From NCBI RefSeq assembly GCF_900564145.1, contig NZ_UOOB01000001.1, forward strand, positions 2,978,754 to 3,042,753: a stretch of DNA of 64,000 nt, given 5' to 3'. Of the stretch, positions 1 through 6,972 are shown one piece after another; the stretch's first letter is position 1; each line of letters opens with the position of its first letter. The notes below the pieces were generated by a model, which was not told where the DNA came from, made no database searches, and saw only the letters and a list, made by a program, of their open reading frames with translations. The DNA comes from Comamonas sp. lk. GTDB lineage: Bacteria; Pseudomonadota; Gammaproteobacteria; Burkholderiales; Burkholderiaceae_C. The position numbers were made by a program, and so were the translations under genes.

Positions 1-955
1 GCCAGCGCTGTGCATCCAGACCCTGGGGCGTCACGCCCTGCCAGGGCAGACGGCCGCCTACGGGGGGCTTGCCGGCCTGCAGCCGCAACTCGCGCATGGC
101 CTGCTCCAGCGTGGCGCACAGCACCAGCCAGTCCGCCATACCGCGCGCATGCACGCTGGTGCTGCGCAGCACATCACGCGCATAGCCTATGAGCTGCTGG
201 CTGGACAAGGTCTCGCCGGCAAACTGCACGCCGATATCGTTGAGCTGATGGGCCTCGTCTATCACCACCACGCCGGTGCTCGGCAGCAACTGGGCCACGC
301 CGGATTCGCGCACATCCATATCGGCAAACAGCAGATGGTGGTTGATCACGACCACATCGGCCTGCATGGCCTCCTGGCGGGCCAGGTTCACATGACAGTC
401 CTGCCAATGGGCGCAGTCGGAGCCCACGCAGTTGTCCTTGGTGGTCGTGACCAGCGGCACCACGGGCGAGCGTTCGTCGAGTGCCGACAGCTCGCCCAAA
501 TCACCGGTGCGCGTGATTTTTGACCAGCGCTCCACCGCGGCCACGGCGCGCAGTACCTGCGGGTCTTGCGGCGCCGTCTTGCCCTGGCGCACGCGCTCCA
601 GCCGCTCCAGGCACAGATAGCTGCTGCGCCCCTTGAGGCGCGCCATGCGCAGCGGCAGGCCCAAAGCGCCCACCAGACGCGGCAGATCCCGGGCAAACAA
701 CTGATCCTGCAAGGCCTTAGTTGCGGTGGAGACCAGCAGCCGCTGGCCGCTGAGCAAGGCCGGCACCAGATAGGCATAGGTCTTGCCCACGCCGGTGCCG
801 GCCTCCACCACCAGTACCTCCCGGTTTTCGATGGCTTCGGCCACCGCGCTTGCCATGGCCGTCTGGCCGGCACGCGGCCTGAAGCCGGGCTCGGCCACGG
901 ACAGGCTGCCATCGGGGGAAAATGCCGCCAGCACGGCGTTTTGCAGGGAACTCAC
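1..955 (-). CDS. DinG/YoaA-like Fe-S ATP-dependent DNA helicase, C-terminus beyond window
   Basis: The reading frame is open to the left window edge, so only about 318 N-terminal residues are visible. A Walker A motif EAGTGVGKT lies near residues 51-59 and a DEAH box (VVIDEAHQL) near 233-236. Cysteines near 115, 176, 181 and 187 fit the four ligands of the [4Fe-4S] cluster of XPD/DinG-type superfamily 2 helicases, which unwind 5'-tailed or damaged DNA in the cytoplasm. The chosen start is GTG at 955; an in-frame TTG two codons upstream is possible. It is divergent from the phosphatase gene next door, with about 110 bp between starts. DinG and YoaA cannot be separated without the C-terminal half. 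Confidence 0.88.
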   Translation of the reverse strand, partial: MSSLQNAVLAAFSPDGSLSVAEPGFRPRAGQTAMASAVAEAIENREVLVVEAGTGVGKTYAYLVPALLSGQRLLVSTATKALQDQLFARDLPRLVGALGLPLRMARLKGRSSYLCLERLERVRQGKTAPQDPQVLRAVAAVERWSKITRTGDLGELSALDERSPVVPLVTTTKDNCVGSDCAHWQDCHVNLARQEAMQADVVVINHHLLFADMDVRESGVAQLLPSTGVVVIDEAHQLNDIGVQFAGETLSSQQLIGYARDVLRSTSVHARGMADWLVLCATLEQAMRELRLQAGKPPVGGRLPWQGVTPQGLDAQRW

Positions 956-1065
956 AACCAATACGCTTTCCGCCTCACGATGCAGTGCACAATTGCGTCT
1001 GCTATTTCGTTATCTATCTCCAACCGTTAGCAGTCGCCTACTTGTCGCACTGCTCCAGCTCGTCA

Positions 1066-1845
1066 ATGTCTTCCAACTTTCGCATCCAGGCCTCGACCGG
1101 CATACACCGCGGCGACAGGGAATATCAGCAGGATCAGGTGTTGCTGATGTCGCATCCGCGTGTCAACGGCTGCGTCCTAGGTGTGGTCGCCGACGGCATG
1201 GGCGGGCGCAGCGGCGGGCGCAAGGCCTCCGATCAAGTCATGCTCACGGCCCGCCAGCTGTTCGAGCAGTTCGATCCGCAGACCGAAGAGTGCAGCCGCA
1301 TGCTGCGCACCATTGTGCAGGATGCGCACACCGTGATTCGCCTCACGGCCATGTCCTCCGAACAAGAACCGCACAGCACTTTTGCCGCCTTTGTCATGCT
1401 GCCCAGCGGGCGCTGCCATATCGTGCATTCAGGCGACTCGCGCGTCTATCACTATTGCGGCGATCAAATGCTGTATCGCACCAAAGATCACTCCTATGTA
1501 CAAGCCCTGGTGGCCAGGGGTGAACTGAGCGAGGAGCAGGCCAACAACCACCCCCAGTCCAACATCTTGCTTGGCTGCCTGGGCACGGAGGCACCGCCGC
1601 CCATGGAGCACCATGTGATCGAAGCCCTGCGCCCCGGCGAGACGCTGATGGCCTGCTCGGACGGCATCTGGCACTACTTCACGCAGCAGGAGCTGGGCAC
1701 GGTGCTGAACGCGCTGACACCGCGCGAAGCCACGGAATTTCTGATCGACAAGGCGCGTAGCCGCGCCCGTGGCCATGGCGACAATCTGTCGCTGGCCGTG
1801 CTCAAGCTGGTGGCGATAGCCCCCACAGACCAACCAGCGACCTGA
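1066..1845 (+). CDS. PP2C-family serine/threonine protein phosphatase
   Basis: This 259-residue protein has the ordered PP2C motifs: a metal-binding Asp in REYQQDQ (about residue 23), VADGMGG (DG at 43-44), HSGDSRVY, DHSYVQ, ACSDGIW and DNLSLAVL near the C-terminus. Soluble bacterial PP2C enzymes of this size remove phosphate from Ser/Thr with Mn or Mg, often opposing a Hanks-type kinase; no kinase is visible here. ATG 1066 is chosen because PP2C homology begins within a few residues of it; the frame is open upstream to 922 but that part looks non-coding. No signal peptide or membrane segment is seen. Confidence 0.87.
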   Translation: MSSNFRIQASTGIHRGDREYQQDQVLLMSHPRVNGCVLGVVADGMGGRSGGRKASDQVMLTARQLFEQFDPQTEECSRMLRTIVQDAHTVIRLTAMSSEQEPHSTFAAFVMLPSGRCHIVHSGDSRVYHYCGDQMLYRTKDHSYVQALVARGELSEEQANNHPQSNILLGCLGTEAPPPMEHHVIEALRPGETLMACSDGIWHYFTQQELGTVLNALTPREATEFLIDKARSRARGHGDNLSLAVLKLVAIAPTDQPAT

Positions 1846-1897
1846 TCCAGCTTGGCAAGAAGCAGCAGAGCCTGGCGCGCCGTCCGTCCTGTTTCAC

Positions 1898-1994
1898 GCT
1901 ATCAAAAACAAAGCTGCTTGCGATCTTCATTCAATGAATTCAGGTGTTTAGAGCCATGAATCACTGAATTGATAAGCACAAGCAGCTATTTTTT
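1898..1994. repeat. Dispersed intergenic inverted repeat, copy 1, also terminator-like
   Basis: This lies between two convergent genes. AGCTGCTTG (1912-1920) is matched by its inverse CAAGCAGCT (1979-1987), and inner segments containing GAATTCA and TGAATT can extend the pairing. The right arm runs into ATTTTTTC, so it can act as an intrinsic terminator for plus-strand transcription. Other copies in this window share the AGCT(G/A)-AAGCGC-AGCTATT core. Confidence 0.6.
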
Positions 1995-2044
1995 CGAGAG
2001 CAATCTCGGCAAACCCAAGGCTGAACTACCTGGTTTGTTCATCC

Positions 2045-2827
2045 TCAGTTGGCAGGCGGCGGCAGAGGAGCAGCCGTCTTGGTTCGTTCCCTGGCGGCCT
2101 GCTCGGCCTTGGCTTTGCGCTGCGCCGCCGCCTTGAGCTTGGCCTCGTGATCGGCACGCGCCTTGACGGAGCGCTGGGCATTTTCGGCCTCGCGGCGACT
2201 CACTTCTTCATTGTGGCGGCGCACGTAATCGGCTTGCCTGGCGGCACGCTGCTGGGCTTCGCTCTGGCGCTCGGCCTGGGCGGCCGCCTCGTCCACCGGC
2301 GGCTGAGCGCCAACACCTGTGGGCTTGGGCGCCGAGCGCGCATCCTTGGCTTCGCGCTGCTGGCTCTTCATGGGCGTGGCGGCTTTTTCCGCTTTTTTCT
2401 CTTCAATGGCTTGCAGGCGATCGGCGGCTTTTTCGCGGCGCTCGGACTCATTGATCTTCAGCTCCTGCGCGCGCAGCGGCGCATCCTGCTCGCGCGCCAC
2501 GCGGCGCGCCTCCTCCAGACAGCCTTCCACGGCAAACTTCTGGTAGCAGCGGGCTTCCGCCTCGGTCTGCTGCTTGGCGATGATGGCGCGCTGCTGGGCG
2601 ATTTCCTTTTGCTGGGCTTCGCGCTCGGCCTTGGACTGCGCGTGCGCTTGGTCCTGGGCCCGCTTTTTAGCGGCCTTACTATCGGCGTCCTGAACCTGCG
2701 TGCCGGCACTCTTGGCCTCAGGCAGCGGCTGGGCCGCCGCAACGCCTACCGTGCCGGCCAGCAGCAGTGCGGCCAGGCTGTTGAGCAGCGCTTGTTTCAC
2801 AAGAGGCATACGGGTGCGTTTGACCAT
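2045..2827 (-). CDS. Secreted Ala/Lys/Glu-rich protein of unknown function
   Basis: I do not recognise the family. The protein (about 260 residues) starts with a positively charged segment and a hydrophobic stretch (ALLNSLAALLLAGTVGVAAA) ending in a signal-peptidase-like AAA-Q, so export is likely. The mature part is dominated by A, K, E, Q and R with heptad-like spacing, consistent with a long coiled coil, and two Cys (RCYQKF and GCLEEAR) are about nine residues apart. ATG 2827 is used; the frame also opens at ATG 2845 and neither has a clear ribosome site. The C-terminal tail ends in LPPPAN. Low-complexity composition makes homology searches unreliable. Confidence 0.6.
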   Translation of the reverse strand: MVKRTRMPLVKQALLNSLAALLLAGTVGVAAAQPLPEAKSAGTQVQDADSKAAKKRAQDQAHAQSKAEREAQQKEIAQQRAIIAKQQTEAEARCYQKFAVEGCLEEARRVAREQDAPLRAQELKINESERREKAADRLQAIEEKKAEKAATPMKSQQREAKDARSAPKPTGVGAQPPVDEAAAQAERQSEAQQRAARQADYVRRHNEEVSRREAENAQRSVKARADHEAKLKAAAQRKAKAEQAARERTKTAAPLPPPAN

Positions 2828-2887
2828 CAGTCGTCCATCCATCATTGAGCGGGTCCGACATCTTAAGGCGTCGGCACCGCTTCGCCT

Positions 2888-3985
2888 TCAAGTCAGGCGG
2901 GTATCCACCACACGGCGTTCCAGCTGCAAATACTCCTTGGACTGCATCTCGTTGAGGCGCGAGACCGTGCGCGGAAATTCGTGGGCCAGCGGGCCTTCGG
3001 TGTAAATCTGCTCGGGCGGCACGGCCACCGAGAGAATGAGCTTGACGTGGCGGTCGTACAGCACGTCCACCAGCAAGGTGAAGCGTCGCGCCGCCGAGGC
3101 CATGTTCACATGCATCTGCGGCACATCGGACAGCAGCACGGTGTGGAACTGCGTGGCAATTTCCAGGTAGTCGTTTTGCGAGCGCGGGCCGGCGCACAGC
3201 TCGCGGAAATCAAACCAGATCACGCCGCCAGCGCGGCGCTTGGCCGCAATCTTGCGGGTTTCAATCTGCATCACTGGCTCTTCATCATGGGCCTCGGCCA
3301 GATGATTGAAAGTGTCCTCCAGCGCAGCATCGGCCTCGGCACCCAGCGGGCAGTGGTAGAGCTTGGCGCTCTCCAACGTGCGGCGGCGGTAGTCGGTGCC
3401 GTTGTCCACGTTGATCACTTCCATGCGCTCCTTGAGCAGGGCAATCGCCGGCAGGATGCGGTCGCGGTGCAGGCCGCCCGGATACAGGCCGTCGGGCGTG
3501 AAGTTGGAGGTGGTGACAAAGCCCACGCCGTTGGCAAACAGCGATTCCAGCAACTTGTAGAGAATCATGGCGTCCGTGATGTCGGAGACGTGAAACTCGT
3601 CAAAGCAGATCAGCTTGTACTTCTTGGCAATCTTGGCACCCAGCGCATCGAGCGGGTTTTGCGTGCCTTGCATGAGGTGCATCTCGCGGTGCACTTCGCG
3701 CATGAATTCGTGAAAGTGCAAACGCACTTTGCGCTTGAGGGGCACGGCATTGAAAAAGCATTCCATCAGAAAGCTTTTGCCGCGCCCTACTCCGCCATAC
3801 ATGTAAACGCCCTGGGGCAGATCGGGGTGGTTGAGCAGCTTCTTGAGCGCGTTGGAGCGCTTGTTCTTGTATACGGCCCACTCATCGGCACAGCGCTGCA
3901 GCGCCTCCACTGCACGCATTTGCGCAGGGTCACTTTGAAAGCCTTTGGCCGCCAGTTCTGCCTCGTAGGCCTGTTTTACATTCAC
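2888..3985 (-). CDS. zapE: Cell division protein ZapE (AFG1-like ATPase)
   Basis: The 365-residue protein has a Walker A motif GGVGRGKS (about 64-71) followed by the AFG1 signature FHEFMREVH, a Walker B-like CFDEFHVSDITDA and the TSNFTPDGLYPGGLHRDR segment typical of the AFG1/ZapE family. In E. coli ZapE is a Z-ring-associated ATPase that destabilises FtsZ polymers; mitochondrial AFG1 acts in respiratory-complex quality control. The length is usual for proteobacterial ZapE. It lies downstream of lpdA on the same strand, separated by a hairpin and a repeat copy, so it probably has its own promoter. Confidence 0.92.
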   Translation of the reverse strand: MNVKQAYEAELAAKGFQSDPAQMRAVEALQRCADEWAVYKNKRSNALKKLLNHPDLPQGVYMYGGVGRGKSFLMECFFNAVPLKRKVRLHFHEFMREVHREMHLMQGTQNPLDALGAKIAKKYKLICFDEFHVSDITDAMILYKLLESLFANGVGFVTTSNFTPDGLYPGGLHRDRILPAIALLKERMEVINVDNGTDYRRRTLESAKLYHCPLGAEADAALEDTFNHLAEAHDEEPVMQIETRKIAAKRRAGGVIWFDFRELCAGPRSQNDYLEIATQFHTVLLSDVPQMHVNMASAARRFTLLVDVLYDRHVKLILSVAVPPEQIYTEGPLAHEFPRTVSRLNEMQSKEYLQLERRVVDTRLT

Positions 3986-4012
3986 CGTCTCGTCTCCAGA
4001 TGCTCAAAAAAC

Positions 4013-4052
4013 AATAGCTGCAAGCGCTTTATTCATAAGCACTGGCAGCCAT
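4013..4052. repeat. Dispersed intergenic inverted repeat, copy 2
   Basis: AATAGCTGCAAGCGCTT (4013-4029) faces AAGCACTGGCAGCCATT across a 7-nt TATTCAT loop. The arms pair imperfectly over 17 nt. It lies between lpdA and zapE and shares its core with the other copies in the window. Confidence 0.65.
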
Positions 4053-4067
4053 TTTTACTTGAAATTC

Positions 4068-4126
4068 AAAAGAAACTCAGCTTGCGCGCGGGCACATTAC
4101 AGCCATGTCATAAGCCTGCGCGCAAG
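4068..4126 (-). terminator. Probable intrinsic terminator of the odhA-odhB-lpdA genes
   Basis: CTTGCGCGCGGGC (4081-4093) pairs with GCCTGCGCGCAAG (4114-4126) in a 13-bp stem containing one G-T pair and a 20-nt loop. On the minus strand the stem is followed by a T-rich stretch (TTTCTTTT). It starts 14 bp beyond the lpdA stop codon. Confidence 0.55.
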
Positions 4127-4139
4127 ACTGAAGGAAACT

Positions 4140-5567
4140 TTAGAAGTTCAGCGTGCGCTTGTCCACAGCCAGAGCCGCTTCCTTGGTGGATTCGGACAGC
4201 GAGGGGTGGGCATGGCAGATGCGGGCGATGTCTTCAGACGACGCCTTGAACTCCATGGCTACCACAGCTTCGGAGATCAACTCGGACACCATGGGACCAA
4301 CCATGTGCACGCCCAGGATTTCGTCGGTCTCGGCATCGGCCAGGAACTTGACCATGCCGGTCGTGTCGCCCAGAGCGCGCGCGCGGCCGTTGGCCAGGAA
4401 GGGGAACGTGCCGGCCTTGTACTTGACGCCGTCGGCCTTCAGCTGCTGCTCGGTGCGGCCCACCCATGCCACTTCGGGGCTGGTGTAGATCACGCTAGGC
4501 AGCGTGGCGAAGTTCACATGGCCATGCTGGCCAGCGATGCGCTCGGCCACGGCCACAGCTTCTTCTTCGGCCTTGTGAGCCAACATGGGGCCACGCACCA
4601 CGTCGCCCACGGCCCACACGCCTGGCAGGCTGGTCTTGCACAGATCGTCCACCACGATGGCGCCACGCTCGTCCAGGGCCAGGCCCACGGCTTCAGCGTT
4701 CAGGCCGATGGTGTTGGCCGTGCGGCCGATGGAGACGATCAGCTTGTCCACGTCCAGCTGCTGGGCTTCGCCCTTGGCATTGGTGTAAGCAATGGACACG
4801 CCCTTCTTGCCGGACTTGATGTCGCCGACCTTCACGCCCAGCTCGATCTTCAGACCTTGCTTGTCGAAAGCCTTCTTGGCTTCCTTGGCGATTTGCTCGT
4901 CCACCACGGGCAGGAACTTGTCCATGCCTTCCAGCACGGTCACTTCCGTGCCCAGGCGGCGCCAGACCGAACCCATTTCCAGGCCGATCACGCCAGCACC
5001 GATCAGGCACAGCTTCTTGGGAGCCTTGCCCAGGCTCAGAGCGCCATCGTTGGAGAGGATGTTCTCTTCATCGAAAGGCACGCCAGGCAGGGCACGGGCG
5101 TTGGAGCCGGTGGCCAGCACGATCTGCTTGCCGGTGATGATTTCTTCTTCCTTGCCGGCAACCTTGATTTCGTAGCCGCCGTCAACGGCCTTTACGAAGG
5201 AGCCACGGCCGTGGAAGAAAGTGACCTTGTTCTTCTTGAACAGGTACAGGATGCCGTCGTTGTTTTGCTTGACGATGGCTTCCTTGCGGGCAACCATCTT
5301 GGACACATCCATCTCGACCTTGCCGGTGGAGATGCCGTGGTCGGCAAAGTGCAGCTTGGCATGCTCGAAATGCTCGGAAGACTGCAGCAGCGCCTTGGAA
5401 GGAATGCAACCCACATTGGTGCAGGTGCCGCCAGGTGCAGCGCCGCCAGCGGCATTCTTCCACTCGTCGATACAGGCGACGTTGAAACCCAGTTGTGCAG
5501 CGCGGATGGCGGCGATATAGCCGCCGGGGCCTGCGCCGATCACGACGACGTCAAATTGCTTGCTCAT
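4140..5567 (-). CDS. lpdA: Dihydrolipoyl dehydrogenase (E3 of 2-oxoglutarate dehydrogenase)
   Basis: A 475-residue flavoprotein that reoxidises the lipoyl group of the E2 subunit and passes electrons to NAD+. Seen in order: FAD-binding GAGPGG (11-16), redox-active disulfide CTNVGC (C49, C54), NAD-binding GAGVIGLEMG, the second FAD motif AVGDVV and the C-terminal HAHPSLSE carrying the catalytic His. It is third after odhA and odhB, which argues that it serves the 2-oxoglutarate rather than the pyruvate complex. A hairpin with a T-run separates it from odhB, so expression may be partly uncoupled. Confidence 0.96.
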   Translation of the reverse strand: MSKQFDVVVIGAGPGGYIAAIRAAQLGFNVACIDEWKNAAGGAAPGGTCTNVGCIPSKALLQSSEHFEHAKLHFADHGISTGKVEMDVSKMVARKEAIVKQNNDGILYLFKKNKVTFFHGRGSFVKAVDGGYEIKVAGKEEEIITGKQIVLATGSNARALPGVPFDEENILSNDGALSLGKAPKKLCLIGAGVIGLEMGSVWRRLGTEVTVLEGMDKFLPVVDEQIAKEAKKAFDKQGLKIELGVKVGDIKSGKKGVSIAYTNAKGEAQQLDVDKLIVSIGRTANTIGLNAEAVGLALDERGAIVVDDLCKTSLPGVWAVGDVVRGPMLAHKAEEEAVAVAERIAGQHGHVNFATLPSVIYTSPEVAWVGRTEQQLKADGVKYKAGTFPFLANGRARALGDTTGMVKFLADAETDEILGVHMVGPMVSELISEAVVAMEFKASSEDIARICHAHPSLSESTKEAALAVDKRTLNF

Positions 5568-5604
5568 GACTCAAATCTCTTTTAAAGCTCTTGCGTTCAG
5601 TGCT

Positions 5605-5646
5605 TGAAAAAACCCACCGCTGGGCTAGGGGCCGTGGGTGGGTTTT
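5605..5646 (-). terminator. Hairpin with T-tract between odhB and lpdA
   Basis: AAAACCCACC (5609-5618) and GGTGGGTTTT (5637-5646) form a perfect 10-bp stem. On the minus strand the descending arm ends in six T residues, as in a rho-independent terminator, while the plus-strand reading is weaker. Because lpdA follows 40 bp later on the same strand, it may attenuate read-through or stabilise the odhA-odhB message. Confidence 0.6.
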
Positions 5647-5668
5647 CGCTTGATGGACCCGTAAAAAA

Positions 5669-6910
5669 TTACAGATCGAACAGCAGGCGGGAAGGATCTT
5701 CCAGCGCGTCCTTCATGGCCACCAGGCTCAGCACGGCTTCGCGGCCGTCGATGATGCGGTGGTCATAGGACATGGCCAGGTAGTTCATGGGGCGAACCAC
5801 GACTTGACCGTTTTCGACCACAGCGCGGTCCTTGGTGGCGTGCACGCCCAGGATGGCGGACTGAGGAGGGTTGATGATGGGGGTGGACATCATCGAACCG
5901 AAAGTACCGCCATTGGAGATCGAGAAAGTACCGCCAGTCATTTCTTCAATGCCCAGCTTGCCGTCCTTGGCCTTTTGACCGAATTCAGCAATCTTCTTTT
6001 CGATGTCGGCGAAGCTCATCTGGTCTGCATTGCGCAGGATGGGCACCACCAGACCGCGAGGCGAGCTCACGGCGATACCGATGTCGAAGTAGCCGTGATA
6101 GACGATGTCGTTGCCGTCGATCGAGGCGTTCACAGCGGGGAACTTCTTCAGGGCGTGCACAGCAGCCTTGACGAAGAAGGACATGAAGCCCAGCTTCACG
6201 CCGTGTTCCTTGGTGAAGGAGTCCTGGAACTTCTTGCGCATGTCCATCACGGGAGCCATGTTCACTTCATTGAACGTGGTCAGGATGGCGTTGGTGGCTT
6301 GCGATTGCAGCAGACGCTCGGCAATACGAGCACGCAGACGTGTCATGGGCACGCGCTGCTCTGGGCGCTCGCCCAGTTCTTGCTTGCCGGCAGGAGCCGC
6401 CACCTGGGGCAGAGCAGCCTTGGGAGCGCCAGTGGGGATGGCAGCGCCAGCCTTGATGGCACCCAGAGCGTCGCCCTTGGTCACGCGGCCGTCCTTGCCT
6501 GTGCCAGCCACATTGGCGGCGGACAGGTTGTTGTCGGCCAGGATCTTGGCGGCAGCGGGCATGGCCACGCCGCTCTTGTCGGCGCCGGCCGCTGCGGCAG
6601 CCACAGGGGCAGCAGCAGGAGCGGATGCGGCGGCAGGAGCTGCTGCGGGAGCTGGAGCACCGGCCACGGCAGCGGTGTCGATCTTGGCGATCAGCTGCTC
6701 GGCGGCCACGGTGGCGCCGTCGCCTTGCACGATTTCAACGATCACGCCGGCAGCGGGTGCGGGCACTTCGAGCACCACCTTGTCGGTTTCCACTTCGATG
6801 AGGATTTCATCGATGGCGACGGCCTCGCCCACCTTCTTCTTCCAGGTGAGCATGGTGGCTTCCGTGATGGACTCGGACAGCAGGGGAACTTTGACTTCAA
6901 CGATTGCCAT
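5669..6910 (-). CDS. odhB: Dihydrolipoyllysine-residue succinyltransferase (E2 of 2-oxoglutarate dehydrogenase)
   Basis: This 413-residue E2 core subunit transfers the succinyl group to CoA. It has an N-terminal lipoyl domain with the modified Lys in ETDKVVLE (K44), an Ala/Pro-rich flexible linker (about 80-110), a peripheral subunit-binding domain ([12 protein letters not shown], about 115-150) and a catalytic acyltransferase domain with [13 protein letters not shown] near the C-terminus. ATG 6910 is chosen because GGAAAGA lies 8 nt upstream and MAIVEVKVP is the usual start of the family; the frame opens five codons earlier. It lies between odhA and lpdA on the same strand. Confidence 0.96.
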   Translation of the reverse strand: MAIVEVKVPLLSESITEATMLTWKKKVGEAVAIDEILIEVETDKVVLEVPAPAAGVIVEIVQGDGATVAAEQLIAKIDTAAVAGAPAPAAAPAAASAPAAAPVAAAAAGADKSGVAMPAAAKILADNNLSAANVAGTGKDGRVTKGDALGAIKAGAAIPTGAPKAALPQVAAPAGKQELGERPEQRVPMTRLRARIAERLLQSQATNAILTTFNEVNMAPVMDMRKKFQDSFTKEHGVKLGFMSFFVKAAVHALKKFPAVNASIDGNDIVYHGYFDIGIAVSSPRGLVVPILRNADQMSFADIEKKIAEFGQKAKDGKLGIEEMTGGTFSISNGGTFGSMMSTPIINPPQSAILGVHATKDRAVVENGQVVVRPMNYLAMSYDHRIIDGREAVLSLVAMKDALEDPSRLLFDL

Positions 6911-6972
6911 TTTGATTCTTTCCAAAAGTGTTTTGTCTGATACGTAACGACGTAATAGATGGGTTTACAGAC

